Below, piece by piece: positions 45,799-58,440 of a stretch of DNA of 64,000 nt (position 1 is the first letter of the stretch; every line of letters starts with the position of its first letter). The notes under the pieces were generated by a model. The model did no database searches. It was not told where the DNA came from and saw nothing but the letters and a program-made list of their open reading frames with translations. The DNA lies in contig OZ005602.1 of NCBI GenBank assembly GCA_963930655.1, forward strand, positions 7,060,001 through 7,124,000, given 5' to 3'. The translations under genes and the position numbers were made by a program. This stretch comes from Myrica gale. Lineage: Eukaryota; Streptophyta; Magnoliopsida; Fagales; Myricaceae.

Positions 45799-45984
45799 GG
45801 GGTTGTTCGTTTAACAAAAAATCCTCAGGATATTTTGAATTCTCACAGTACAAAAATCCTACAACCAAACATCATTTTTAACCTCACATAAAAATAACTA
45901 CAACACGCATACCAATAAAATTAATATCACCTAAATATTTTTAAAATACAAAAAATCCTCAAAACACTCCTAACCGAACACCCT
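45799..45984. mobile_element. PIF/Harbinger-like MITE
   Basis: It starts GGGGTTGTTCGTTTA and ends TAACCGAACACCCTC, between TTA trinucleotides. It shares ACAACACGCATACCAATAAA with the copies at 7.5 and 49.5 kb. It lies inside the CACTA element. Confidence 0.6.
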
Positions 45985-46084
45985 CTTAATAATACTTTCG
46001 CCACAATGACTAGAATTAGCCTTTTGCAACCCGATTGACGGCGTTGAAAGTAAACAATTCAACTTAATAATACTTTTCGCCACA

Positions 46085-46275
46085 ATCACTAGCCGGTTGT
46101 TTGTTTATCAAAATTTTAGAGAATATTCTCAAAACTTTGTGAATCTTTTGAATGTTGAATTTTATTGAGGTTTGTGAAAAGTTTGAAATGCATGTGTAAA
46201 AGTTGAAAATTTTGAAATATGTATGTTTGATTGAAATTTTTTAGGCCCAAATTTTTGGGCGAACAAACGCTATCT
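46085..46275. mobile_element. Small MITE
   Basis: Ends read GGTTGTTTGTTTATCAAAATTTT and AAATTTTTGGGCGAACAAACGC, imperfect inverted repeats. It has no coding content. It lies inside the CACTA element. Confidence 0.45.
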
Positions 46276-46289
46276 AGAATCGCTAGCCT

Positions 46290-48300
46290 TTTGCAGTCCC
46301 CGTTACTGAGGTAGAGAAACCCCTTTATATATCTGCTCTCCTCTTCACCAGCCGATTCGCTTCTCTTTTCAACAAATCTTTCATCCTCTTGCCCCTTTCT
46401 CTCATTCTCTGGTGTCTGTCCTGAGAGCATTGCCATTGCCGGAACAACGTGGACTAGAAAGGATGTGAAACAAAGAGACTGTGTCATCCTCGCCGCCAGA
46501 CCAAAGCCGAGTTTTCGGTGTCCGAACAGTTCCGCGCATAGTGGTTCTGTTATGCCCAAGACTCCACCAATCTCATCCATTTCGGGCAAGTATTCTATTT
46601 TATGATCTCTGTTTTCAGTATTGCAATATTTTTTGTTACATTCCCCTTCGCTCTCTCACACTTGGGTTGGTAGCAAAATTGTTTTCTTTTTTGGCTGCAC
46701 ATCTCATTTTTGGTGGTGCTCAATAGGGGTTAGCGCCGAGTTTCAGTCATTAAGGGGCTTAGACTCCATTTCTCTCTCCCTTCGATTCGGCTTGCTATTT
46801 GTCTAAAACGATGGCTCGCTGGTAGATTTGAAGGTAAATCTCCCATGAGCAATTTTTTTGAATTTTGTTTGCTGCTACTGTTTATTTTCTGTGATGATAG
46901 TCAAATTTGAGGTTGCTTTCCCTAATATGTTATTGGTTTTGATTTTCGAATTCCTTGCGTGTAGATTTATTTGACTCCCAGATAGCTAGTTAAAGTTTTA
47001 TTTGACTTTTCTACTTTTCATGTCCGTCTTATGGAGCAACACAGACTTGGATGGGTAATTAATCATCTTTGGACATAATTTTGGTATAGAAGGTAAAAAC
47101 CTTTGGACGGGTTGAATGGACTTCTGCATGATTGTTGAGAGAAAAACCTGCGCAATTGGGGGTTGTAGTATAATGAGTGTTCAATTTGATTTGTGAAATT
47201 TAGTTTGCATTCTTGGCTAAATTTTGCAGGTTTGGCCTATAAGTTCTAGCTGTAAATGGAACCTCCTCCCCTGTGAAAAATGGCTGGAGGGAAAGGTTGC
47301 TCGTTCGAGACTCAATTTCTAAGTTTGTTTAGTTAAATTTAGAAAATAGAGCCAGAAACAAGGTGGCCTATGGTTGGTTATTTGTGAGCAAATAGCACAT
47401 CGGCTCATGTTTTAGTAATGCACTACTGATTGGAAAACATTTATCTGTAAGAATGTGGCATGTAGGAGTTTTAAGTAATTACAATTGTCCTGTTGTATAT
47501 TTGCCTACAGTATGTCACCTAAACATGTGCAGTGTGCCTATTTAGTGTGAATTCTAGCCGTTCTGAAATTTTTTAGGTGGTAAATCAATTTGTATATCTT
47601 GACATGGATTTGTCTTTTTCATTCAATTTCCCTAAATGTGGTTTTCTTTATTGATGATGTATTTCCGGGCAGGCAAAAGATGTTGTTAAAGGTTGAAAGA
47701 AGCTCCTTGGCAGTAGGAAAAACCGTCTCATTTGACGGTGAATTTAAACGGGGGGCGAGGATTGAGTGATTTTGAAACATAGGGGTCTCAAATTGTTGGT
47801 TTGGAAAATAAGGGTAGTAACTTGATTTTGCCCCAAAGATATGGGGTTAACTATGAGTTTACCTCTTATTTAAATCACCAAACATGTTCTCATATTTACA
47901 TTATCAGTTTTTTGCAAAATGTTGGAGCTTGAATATTTACCTCTTGTTGTGCAGGGCTTGTGATAGCAAGTTGATATGTTGGGATGAAACACATTTTTTG
48001 TTGTCGATATGTTGGAGCTTGAATATCACCAAACTTGTTAGAAAATTGTAGATGATCTCTACTGGACAGTTGACACTTTTTGGGCAAAGGAAGACATTGG
48101 TGCCATGCTTTTAGATCAAATTACTTTTGGGCATGGGACGTTGATTTTGGTTAAGTGGTTTCCACATCATACATGCTTAGGATGTGAGACTCTTGATTAC
48201 ATAATTTTTTTTTTTGTAAAGGGTAGTTACGGACTTCAAGTTGTAAATCATACACCATATCATATATATGACAGTGGAGGCTTATGACTTTTCCATTTTA
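46290..48300 (+). other. Promoter- and leader-like segment captured in the CACTA element
   Basis: TTTATATATC at about 46322-46331 resembles a TATA box. A pyrimidine-rich leader and a less AT-rich stretch follow (46340-46590), with a possible GT donor after CGGGCAA at 46586. Later AG acceptors (for example near 47229 and 47671) precede exon-like text. No protein family was recognised. It may be a captured host gene fragment or a noncoding transcript. Confidence 0.35.
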
Positions 48301-49517
48301 GTTATTTCAAACATTTAAGTGAGGCAAAGTTTCTGGTTTAGTCAATGAATTTGCTATAGCGACCAGTACAAGGTGTTACTAGAAGTCAATTTTCAACCAA
48401 GACAAATTGTCAAAATAAAACTTAAAATGACAACCAACATTACATCAAAGCCAAAAACACTCAACAAATGGTATTTCGTCACGACTTATAAAAATTAGAC
48501 CACTAGTTTTGTGATCTCGTCCAAATAGGTTTTGTCAGGGAAAAGAATGGCAACCAGAAACATTTGGTTAGCAAACATAAATAACAACCACCGATAAGAT
48601 TTTACAGTATCTTCTAATGACGGAAGATTTCATGCCTCCAATGACCAAAAGATCGGTCAATGTAGTCAACAATAACGACGCAACCGATTTTGGTGGACAG
48701 AAATCATAAATCACAAGGTTCGGGTGACCATCGTCTAACCATTACAGATCGTCTCCGGACATCCAAAGTTGACCAAAATTAAACTTTGCCCAACCATTTC
48801 ACCCGTCATCTAACATGAATTTTGTTGCAGTGACGATGACCCTCATATCAGTCCCTATCTGGGTCTTGCCTTACTCCACTAAGCAGTTGCACTATATATT
48901 GAATAGCATTGGAGCTTAGCAAGCTATCGTGACAAGATCTAGGTGCCTTCCTCGTGCGCCCAAAAGCTTGCTAGTAGCACATCAACAATGTCTTGGTAGT
49001 TATACCTGCAAATATACAGAAATCCGTATTACTGAATAGGGTCGAATCCACATGCATTAACTTGTGTGATGAAAAACTATGATTGAAAAACTGAAACACT
49101 ATAAAGAAGAATTATTTTGCTGAATTTTGGATTTGATTTTAAGATTGCACTTAAATAAACATAAAATAACATATGAAACTAATAAAGAGAAACTACTAAA
49201 GTTTCAAGGATCCATTTAACAACTCGTTATGTCTTTGATCGGTTATACTCAATTGGACGAGAATAAAGATTCTCTCCAACCGGAAAAACTAACAATAAGC
49301 CCTATAAATGATTTGACGATAAAGCTCTAATTTCACCTTAAAGCATTTAATGTATCTAAAAATCACAATGAATAAATAGGAATGTATAGATGAGAAATTA
49401 ATCTACGAATATAGAACCATTCATTTAAACTGAAAATCACTTTATTACTCGTCGATGACCAAAATAACATCACAAACTATTAAACTCTACTTTTAACCTT
49501 AGCAAGAGAGTTTTAGA

Positions 49518-49697
49518 GTATGTTCGTTTACAAAGAATCCTCAGGATTTTTTGAATCCTTAAGATTCTACAACCAAACATCATTTTTCACATCACATAAA
49601 TATAACTACAACACGCATACCAATAAAGTTAACATCACATAAAAATTCTCAAAATACAAAAAATCCTCACAATACACCTTAACCGAACATCCCCTTA
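49518..49697. mobile_element. PIF/Harbinger-like MITE
   Basis: It starts GAGTATGTTCGTTTA and ends TTAACCGAACATCCCC between TTA trinucleotides. The interior (ACAACCAAACATCATTTTT, ACAACACGCATACCAATAAA) nearly matches the copy at 45799-45984. Confidence 0.6.
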
Positions 49698-50347
49698 GCA
49701 TGACATCTTCAGTTCTTCACAATGAAAGCCATGAGTTTCAAAGAAAAATTGTCTAACCTAAAGAAGCAACAAAAGTAAAAAAAATGAAGAAGTCCCCATA
49801 TGCTGTGTTCTCCACCGCCTTTTAAGCTCCTCTCCTTTGAACACGTTTTTCGCCCTTCAGATGTGCGAATCTCGAAATCTTTGTGAAATTGTTTCCTTAG
49901 GTTCAAATATTGGTTCTCTCCATCCAATCCCACAAAATTAGCATGAAAAAGAGTCCTACATGCTCTCATCTTCGTTAAAATCACTTGTATTTCAATTTAA
50001 TCACAATTCCTGCAAACAAATAAAATATATATGCATTAAAACTCTTTTTCCCATAAAACACATCTATCAAGACATGTTTGCATGACATGTTGGCTTCACT
50101 TGACTTGGTTGGATATCGAGACATGGACATTTTCAAGCAATTGAGCATGTAAACATAATATTAATTATTAGGCACGTAACATTGTAAGAATAGGTATATG
50201 TAGATCATGACTACTTAAAAAAATATGTCGTTTTGAAAGAAGAAAAAAAAAGGAGAAGAAATAAGTATCAAGGAAAGTATAACTGTATAAGGCCCATTTA
50301 CAAATCGAAGTCTTAAGCGTAAGGGAAAGGTTACGCCGGCACTTAGC

Positions 50348-50554
50348 CTCAAGCAGCTTTGGGTATATTTGAGAGTGAAAATTTTAGGTATTGGAGTTTG
50401 AGAAATATTATAAAGTAAAGAAATATTATGAAAGTTGGTGAAAAAGTGAAGAAAGATAAGATTTTTAATAAATATTATAATAATAAAAAATTATATAATA
50501 AATTTTTTATTAGTAAAATTTTGAGCCCAATTAATTGGGCTCAAACATGCCCTT
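50348..50554. mobile_element. Small MITE (GGGATGTTTGAG family)
   Basis: Starts GGGTATATTTGAG, ends in the inverse CTCAAACATGCCC. It is a second copy of the repeat at 16044-16250, and lies about 0.6 kb upstream of the J3 start codon. Confidence 0.6.
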
Positions 50555-50615
50555 TATCAGAAGCGGGCCAAGCTACGGACTAACCACTTCTAAAAGCGAG
50601 ACAGCGGGCTTTCAC

Positions 50616-50830
50616 GGAAGGATCTAGAACAATACTCCAAAAAATCCCCTGCACCATCCAACGGTCTACATTCTGAGAAGACTGACCTAGAGATGGACGT
50701 TGAAGTTCCAGACCCTTCTTGACGATGCGTATATACCATGAACTAATCCCCACCGTCCATTAATCTCAACACTCTTGCCAGGAAAGGCTGAAAGCACTCG
50801 CCCAGTCGCCCTGCTATATTTTATATAAAG
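50616..50830 (+). promoter_or_regulatory. J3 promoter: TATA box and imperfect heat-shock element
   Basis: TATATAAAG at 50822-50830 lies about 145 bases before the ATG, placing a start site near 50855. At 50616-50630, GGAAGGATCTAGAAC fits nGAAn-nnnnn-nGAAn spacing with a mismatched middle unit (ATC for TTC), a weak heat-shock element. Heat induction is known for some J2/J3 relatives but is only inferred here. Confidence 0.5.
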
Positions 50831-50973
50831 CGCGCACCAAACGTTTGCAGCCTCTCTTTCTCTCCATCAGAGTCCAGGGCCTTGTGTTCGCCGAACGCTT
50901 GGAATCTTGGTTTTGATTGGGAACTAAGTCTTGATCGGAAGGTTTTCGACTGAATTTTAAAGAAAAGGAAAAG

Positions 50974-53370
50974 ATGTTTGGCAGGGCACCGAAGAAGAGC
51001 GACAACACGAGGTACTATGAGGTACTAGGGGTATCCAAGAACGCTTCGCAGGACGATCTGAAGAAGGCCTACAAGAAAGCCGCTATCAAGAATCATCCTG
51101 ACAAGGGCGGTGATCCAGAGAAGGTACTCTTCCTTCTGCACGTTCATGCTTCAGGGTATTTTTGTATTTGGTTTTGATTTATGTGTAGGATTATTCTGGT
51201 ATTTTTTTATCTATGCCCACATATATTGATTAATTAGGCAATTGTAATTGAAGATGTTTTGAGATTATCCTATGCAGTGTTGTGACGGAGTGGGTTTCTG
51301 GGTTTGGGTTATGCCCCATTTGTTCTGGGATCTTGGAATTGAGTAATTTTGGATTTTATATTTTGGTTCTTTTAGTGTTTTTGACGACGTTCTTGTTCCT
51401 CGTTGGCGGAGTAATTCTAATTCTTGAAAGGAAGAAAAGACTACACGTTGTAGGGGCCAGAATGCTTCAGTTGCTCTAGAAGCTTGAGATAGTTTCGACG
51501 CCGCGAGGAATTGGGTTAGCTGTTAGGCCTGTAGAGTTCTAAAATTGTTCTACTGAGATCGATTTATGTTCGAGGGAGCTTCGTTCTATTCCCTTTTGGA
51601 TTAATGAAATTTCCCGATTGTTGTTGTAATTTGGGTGTCGGTGTGAAATTGTCGACTGGTTTATCCGTGAGGTCGCTTGGCAATAGAACTGCGTTTTCTT
51701 GTGAACGAATCGCTGGTTAACTCTTGAGTTCTGTTTCTGGGAGTCCAAGTTAATGTGGTTTGTGCGGTAGTTTGGGAATTAAATCTGATATCTGGGATTT
51801 TACTGCAGTTCAAAGAGCTGGCCCAGGCTTATGAGGTACTAAGTGACCCCGAGAAGCGTGAGATCTATGACCAATACGGTGAAGATGCCCTTAAGGAGGG
51901 AATGGGTGGCGGTGGTGGTGGCCATGATCCATTTGATATCTTCTCATCTTTCTTTGGTGGAAGCCCATTTGGAGGTGAGGACTACAAACAATTTTTATGT
52001 ATATGGCTCTTGTGATTGACACAATAACTGGTTTGAATTATGGGAAAGAGTCTTTTCTTTTTGGTTTGTTAAATTTATTCTGTCAAGAATGGATAGAGTT
52101 TTATAGCTTCTGAACTATGTCATTTGTGCAAGCAGGTGGTAGCAGCAGGGGACGAAGGCAGAGGCGGGGAGAAGATGTGGTCCACCCACTGAAGGTTTCT
52201 TTGGAGGACCTTTACCTTGGCACATCAAAGAAACTCTCACTTTCTAGGACTGTGTTATGTTCTAAATGCAGTGGGTGAGTGTCTCTGTACGCCTCATTAT
52301 TGTTATTTTTTTTTGTTGGATATAGTTTCGTGACTTCGCTTGTATGTTCTTAATATCTGATCAAATGACAGCAAGGGTTCGAAATCCGGAGCTTCAATGA
52401 AGTGTGCTGGTTGTCAAGGAACGGGTATGAAGGTTACTATTAGGCACCTTGGGCCCTCTATGATTCAGCAAATGCAGCATGCTTGCAATGAATGCAAGGG
52501 TACTGGTGAGACTATTAGTGACAGAGACCGATGCCCACAATGCAAAGGAGAAAAGGTTGTCCAGGAAAAGAAGGTTCTGGAAGTCATCGTGGAGAAGGGC
52601 ATGCAGAACGGACAGAAGATTACATTCCCTGGTGAAGCAGATGAGGCTGTATGTAGTCAAATTTAGCTTATAACTGTCATTTGAGCTGACCTGCTTCGAA
52701 TATATGTTTAGATATTTGATTGGTTGATTCCTAATTGTAATTTGCAGCCTGACACGGTTACTGGAGACATAGTCTTTGTCCTTCAGCAGAAGGAACACCC
52801 GAAGTTCAAGAGGAAGGGTGAGGACCTTTTCTTGGAGCACACCTTGTCCCTGACTGAGGCTCTCTGTGGCTTCCATTTTGCATTGACCCACTTGGATGGT
52901 AGACAGCTCCTTATCAAGTCAAACCCTGGGGAAGTTGTTAAGCCTGGTAAGCAAGAGTCGATCAGCATTTAGAATTTGTGGCCTTCAGTTGATTATTGTC
53001 TCAGGTGCATTGACAATGTTGAATCTCCATTGATGAAAACCATGCAGACTCGTTCAAGGCAATAAATGATGAAGGGATGCCAGTGTACCAGCGCCCATTT
53101 ATGAAAGGGAAGTTGTACATTCATTTCACTGTGGACTTCCCTGATTCTCTGAGCCCAGAGCAGGTTGCCTCACTGGAGGCCGTTCTCCCGCCAAGGCCTT
53201 TAACTCAGCTTACTGACATGGAGCTGGATGAGTGTGAGGAGACTACGCTGCATGATGTCAACATTGAAGATGAGATGCGGAGGAAGCAGCAGGCCCAGGC
53301 ACAAGAGGCATATGAAGAAGATGACGACATGCCCGGTGGTGCTCAGAGGGTGCAATGTGCCCAGCAGTGA
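50974..53370 (+). CDS. J3: DnaJ homolog, type I, J2/J3 (ANJ1) type
   Basis: A cytosolic Hsp40 co-chaperone that stimulates Hsp70 ATPase and delivers unfolded clients. Exons: 50974-51123, 51809-51974, 52136-52274, 52372-52648, 52748-52946 and 53048-53370. All are GT...AG with matching phases, giving 417 residues (Arabidopsis J3 has 420). Domains: J-domain about 1-75 with the HPD triad at 41-43; Gly/Phe-rich segment about 81-107; zinc-finger region with four CxxCxGxG-type repeats (CSKCSG at 147-152, [24 protein letters not shown]); C-terminal client-binding domains; and the end motif CAQQ, a farnesylation signal. The start is fixed by the family sequence [20 protein letters not shown]. No defect was seen. 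Confidence 0.96.
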
Positions 53371-54433
53371 GGACCCTTTTTGCGTTTGGCGTAATCTAGG
53401 TGCTGAACTAGATCCTGAGATCGTATTGTAGGTCGAAATTGGGGGAAGTGGGGAGTAATCGGTTGCTATATATATCGAGTGAGTTGTGGTCTTCTGGCCC
53501 TTCCAATGGCAGAGCTATAGATCACTAAAAACATCGTCATTAATTATTTATAACCTCAAACCTTTCAATATTATGACTGTTTTTCTTGAAACTGACATTC
53601 GTTGTCGAGATGTATCTCTGTCCTGGAGAAGTTTGACTGGAGTGGGAAAATGTGGGTAGAATTTTGGTTTTATGAGTCACTCGGCGGTTTCAATATTATA
53701 GTCATTCTTCTTCTCTCTGGTGTGAGATCCTTGGAGGCGTCCAAGTCCAGATCCGCATTAGTGCTGCTATTGACAGAGCTCATTATCCCGTGAAGTTTCA
53801 AACGTTTCATTACTCATATAAAATTTGCATTAATGGTGTAACTAGAGGAAAAAAGAACAATTAAAGTATTAATATTAATTTTGTTTAATATAATTTAGGC
53901 TATTGATAGGATTTACTAATGTATTTGACAATAAAAGTTATATTAGAACCTGTTAGGTCTGAAGGGTTGGGATTGAAACTTTTAATCCTAACTTTTTCCA
54001 ACTGAAATTTTTTATCTGAAACTTAGACCACCCTGCCTTTGCCCAAGTTCAGCTTTAGGTAAAAGGCCTTTGCCAAAGTTCAGTTTAGGATTGAGACTTT
54101 TTCCGACTGAAATTTTTTATCTGAAACCTAGAACTGATTAGGTTGACCACCGTGCCTTTGCCCAAGTTCAGATATGATGACAAAGAATATAGTTTGTTTG
54201 TTTAAGATATTCAAGCAGATGATTATCTTGTAATATCTTCTGTTGATAGTGCATAGAAAAAGGGCATAAAAGTACATTGAAGCCTGGTATCTGAACCCAA
54301 ATTAACAGGCAAAACTCATTAAATTTGTAAACAATAGAGAACTATGTGCCCAATTGTGGGGTATAAGCAGTAATCCTGCACTGAAACTTAAATCGATTAA
54401 TAACAACACCAAAATCTCACCACGTAATTGGAG
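53371..54433. other. J3 3' flank and spacer
   Basis: The J3 3'UTR probably occupies the first 200-300 bases. A segment with ACTGAAATTTTTTATCTGAAAC and TGCCTTTGCCCAAGTTCAG occurs twice (about 53992-54055 and 54096-54172), an imperfect tandem duplication. No gene was seen. Confidence 0.5.
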
Positions 54434-57277
54434 TTAGTCACGTTTTAAAACCACCTTCTTCTGGAGATAATGAAGTATCTGCGGAATAGAAAATATTGGT
54501 TTGTCCCCAGATTTAATGCACAATTTTGCTACAGCTAGAAGGTTCTTAAGCTCACTGGAATTATAGGTATTTCCAAGATCTGGGTCTATCATTTTATGCA
54601 TGGAACTAGCAAAGCGAGATCCTTGGACCCACTGGATTAGATCAGCACCTCCCTTTTCTGAAGATTGACCAGTAACAAGCTCCAGAATCAGCACGCCAAG
54701 CTGGAGTATGATGTTACTACTCTCCTGTGCCAAACAGTCTGCAATAAAGGATAGAAATAGACAAATACAAACACAAATTATAACAAAGAAAGTATGTGTT
54801 GCAAAATTGTCACGAGGGTAAAAGTGTTACGAATAACCTTCTGTGCATGAGGCATGAGGCATTGTGGCGTAATTTCCTCCAGAACTAAGAGAGCCAACAT
54901 CAGATAGCTGTGATATGCAGTGGAAACATCTTGTTTTAATAACGAAGCTTGACAACATCAGATGGTCTTAAACACATCTACTTGACTCAACCCCTCACGA
55001 TTAGAGCAAAGTGCTCAAAGAACAAAGAAATAGAGTAAATGCATCCATACTTTTGCTGTGAAGTTTTCATCTAGCATGATATTACTCGAGCTAATGGAGA
55101 AATGATACACCGGCGGGTCACTGAAGAGAAGCAGATATTCCTGCATTATAGAATCAGCATAACTTGCTACAGCCACACTTGTAAAGCTATGCCCATACTA
55201 TAGCCTGCTATGCTAGTATGAAAAGAAGAAGATGATTTCATATATCATGTGGGTAAGCTTATGTGATCAATGCATAAAAAGATCAAATAAAATAGAAATC
55301 CCATTCCTGGGTTGCCACTAAGACTGGTAGAGGCCAAGAGATTCAGCAGAGAAGAGGCTGGATTACCGAAACTAGACACAGCATGGCGCAATAGTTACTG
55401 ATCTACTGTAAGGTAAAGAATCAACGGTTGGCACAATGAAAAGATTTGACCAAATTGAAAGGTGGCCATCGGTTCAAATGAAATGTCTTGTAACAAAGAT
55501 TCATATCAAAGGCTAGTTGTTGTACTCAATGAAAACAAAAGTCACCAGCGAGAATGTAGATAGTAATGTGACTGTTTCTCACTTAAAATCTAGAACTCCA
55601 CGGGAGAGCACAGAAAAAGGTTACAAAATCTTAGAAGTTGTAGAAGGCTTATAGTATGGATTCAGCTATGATCTCTGTTTTACCATTGTGAGATAGTGCC
55701 TTGACAGGCATTGGAAAACTTCGTCTTAAAGTTTTTATTAGCTTATAAGCTAGCATTTACAAGTATGGTTTATGCTACCAAATGTCTTGACTTATGAAAC
55801 ATTTAATCTAAAGAGCAGCATCGCCATGCGAGACCACTAGCAGATTTTTATTATGGGTATCAAAGGGCTTCCACTCAATGATAGGTCTTTGAAATGGTAC
55901 CCACTTCCTGTTATGTTCGCGAGCTCACACAATAGCAAAGAGGATTGGAAAGATGTACGGGAATTAATTTTGCAGGTCAGACCTTATTTACTTTATTGGA
56001 AGAAATTTAAAGGAGAAGAAGCATGAGTTGATTCAGTCGTTGGGACTACAAAGTTTTCAAGCATATGTATGGATTGAATCCATAACTTCAATGTTAACTC
56101 AGCTCATGTGTCTGTGATCAATTTGTTTATATGCCAAGGAGGTGTCAGGGTCTAAAAACAGAAAGCAAGAGAGGTGTAAATGAACAAACCGCTGTATGCT
56201 TTTGGACATGAATAAGATTGTATCTAAAAAAGATTATGACTGCCAATATTAGGAGCCCATCTTTTGCTATGGGATGGGTGAAGCACCAGGTGCTCACAGC
56301 TGTGGCATTCTAGAAAGTAAATTTCAGCTGATATTTTGCCAATAGTTTCTAACTTGTATGGGATGCCGTATCAATAAGCTTTCCCATGATGCCATTAGGT
56401 GACTTATCCACTTCTCATGCCAGGATCTGAAAACAGATTTGCTGATCTCTGCTTCCAAATTCAAGGGCTACTTGTCCAAGACAATTCTACTCTTATTGTA
56501 GGCAGCAATATTTGATCTATATACTTGTAAAATTTTATATTCCCTTCTAAAAAATGCTTAGAGGGCTTATGTAATGTGGCATTTTAAAGTGTGCCATATG
56601 ACAGGATAATATCATGAAGGTACGACTTACCAATGCAGCTGCTACACCAGTGGCTATTTGTATCCTTGTCCTCCAATTTAGGGGAGATTTAAGAGGATCT
56701 GCCAGAATCCAAATGTTAAAATGAGATCAGATAGCAAAACATGACATTTATTGCTCCAAAAGTTACCACTAAGATGCTCCTTCAAGCTTCCATTTTCTGC
56801 ATTGTCAAAAACTAGCAACCTGCAAGGAGTTAAACAAGATAGAAGTAAAAAATCGCACCTGCAAAGAGCAGAAGAAATTAACAATGCAAATTCGACTTTG
56901 TGATTTAGAGTCCTCTGTGTGTTACCAGTAACCCCACATAGTTGGCTTTTGTAACGAAGTAATACCTCTTGCTCTTAAGGAGGGAAGACTTATTCATAAG
57001 TATTAAAACAACAGCGGGGCACCAACCTTTTGTGCCCAGTGGAAAACCCTATGAGTGGAAGAAGGTGGCGGTGATGCAAGCGGGACAGCAATTGCAACTC
57101 TCTGTAGAAGATATCCTGTTCTTGATTAAAAGCTCCTACTTCTTTCACCAAAGCAAACCCCCCATCTTGGAATTTCGCCTTATAAGCAGTTCTGTGTGAA
57201 TTGCTGTAGATGATTCTGTGAAAACCATCGGTTGCCTTCTTTATATCCTTGTAAGAGAAGTGCCTCAAAAATAACAT
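54434..57277 (-). CDS. Receptor-like cytoplasmic pseudokinase
   Basis: Kinase-fold protein related to plant receptor-like kinases of the At1g49730 type. Exons: 57282-57027 (ATG 57277), 56819-56767, 56698-56631, 55140-55051, 54907-54838 and 54738-54434. Phases match, giving 278 residues. Seen in order: FSYKDIKKAT at the domain start; a degenerate glycine loop (YSNSHRTAYKAKF); the VAIK-like ALVKEV lysine; LHHRHLLPLIGF; the VFDNAENGSLKEHL hinge; and the catalytic loop as VYHFSISSSN, where HRD is replaced. The DFG position reads DVG. GVLILELVTGQSSEKGG is subdomain IX. Losing the HRD aspartate predicts no phosphotransfer and a scaffold or regulatory role. No signal peptide or membrane segment was found from this start. 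Confidence 0.85.
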
Positions 57278-58179
57278 TGGGCCTGGAATGAGAACTAAAG
57301 GAAGTTACCTACATGTACATTTTTCATTTGTAGATTTTTGTTTCATAAACTATCTGAAAGTAGAACAGCAGGGTTATAACTATCACATAACACCAAATGC
57401 ACACATGATACTGTCGAAGCAAAGAAAGGCAAGGGGAAAAAAATGCAGCAGTATTATGGCCACCCATGATTGGTTTTACTTGAGTAGGATACTGAGATGT
57501 CTACTACGGGATAGTATAACAACCATTTCACCGTATACCCTTGGATTCATTTTCTTCTCTCATGCAATTTCATTCAGAATCCAAAATTCCATTCTGATCT
57601 TGAGCCCAACTTTATCCAATTTGTAGGTAAAAATCAAAATGAAAATACAGATCAAAACCTGAATTGCTTCTAAATCCTTTTATAAATTGTTCAGTGTCAC
57701 ATAATTTTGGGGGATTCCATATCCAAATCGAACTCTGTCCACCTACAAATCATGTGAAGTACCAAAATTGACTACGACATCCACATGTAATTCCAAATTC
57801 TGATGGAAATCAGGTGAAGCTTCTCAAAGTGAATCAAGTGAGAGTTCTCCTCACCATTTAGAGCATTATCAAAACACAACAACTGACATTATCAACAGTT
57901 ACAACAAATCCATGTACAATTCAATCAATTCAAGTTCACTCACGAAACCAACACAATGTCACTATCAAGAAGTGACCAAGATAAAGTCATATGAGGTTAT
58001 TTTCCAGATAATTCAACTAACATCTGCCAGAATTAGTCTTCAATCGTCGAAAATTCGGTCAATTTCAGCAACTTTCAGTGACCCGACACCAAATTACTGT
58101 CACCGAGTGCCCTTAGAAGCACTGAATTACCCCCATTGTCAAAACCAATACCTATTGCTTAAAAATCCTGAACTGAAGG

Positions 58180-58400
58180 TAAAAAGCGGGTTGGAATTGA
58201 GGTACCGTGGCGAGATTTGTGGAGGCATGCAAGGAGGTGAAGCCTGATCCTGCGGATCAAACGGTCCATGCCCAGTCTGGAAATTTCGTTTTGGGGGTCC
58301 TTGTGGTCCAAGCAGAGGAGAGTAAACGAAAGAATACTGAAGTCTCATTATTTTCATGCTTTTTATAACGGACCACAGTCTACAGAAAACTTTTACTTTT
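58180..58400 (-). other. Possible 5'UTR exon of the pseudokinase gene
   Basis: Minus-strand sequence from about 58390 reaches a possible GT donor after AGCAATAG at about 58156, or earlier after CCACG. It contains a short upstream reading frame (MKIMRLQYSFVYSPLLG...) that is out of frame with the kinase when spliced to 57282. It might regulate translation, or the ATG might be in another exon. This is an inference. Confidence 0.35.
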
Positions 58401-58440
58401 TGTAAGGAGAAAAAGAGAGGGAGAAAACGAGAGCGGTTAA

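Larger units (their letters stand above)
44626..48832. mobile_element. CACTA (En/Spm-like) element, non-autonomous
   Basis: 4207 bp. Its left end CACTACAATAAAATC and right end GATTTTTTG-like ...GAATTTTGTTGCAGTG are inverted repeats (CACTRCAAYAAAAT), flanked by the 3-bp duplication ACG (44623-44625 and 48833-48835). The left subterminal region is full of short repeats of GCGACGA/TTAGCGAC/TCGTCGC, as in CACTA elements; the right has GACCAA/ACAACC motifs. No transposase was seen. It carries a Mutator-like MITE, two other MITEs, and about 2 kb of sequence with a promoter-like start. Confidence 0.75.
48836..50600. other. Spacer with repeats
   Basis: No gene was recognised. About 49000-49480 has the 'agggtcgaatccacatgcatt' text of a common dispersed plant repeat. 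49518-49697 and 50348-50554 are MITEs. Elsewhere the sequence is AT-rich. Confidence 0.45.

Noticed and set aside
52394-52968. Minus-strand frames across J3
   Set aside because: They are antisense to J3 exons 4 and 5, which have clear family similarity and splice sites.
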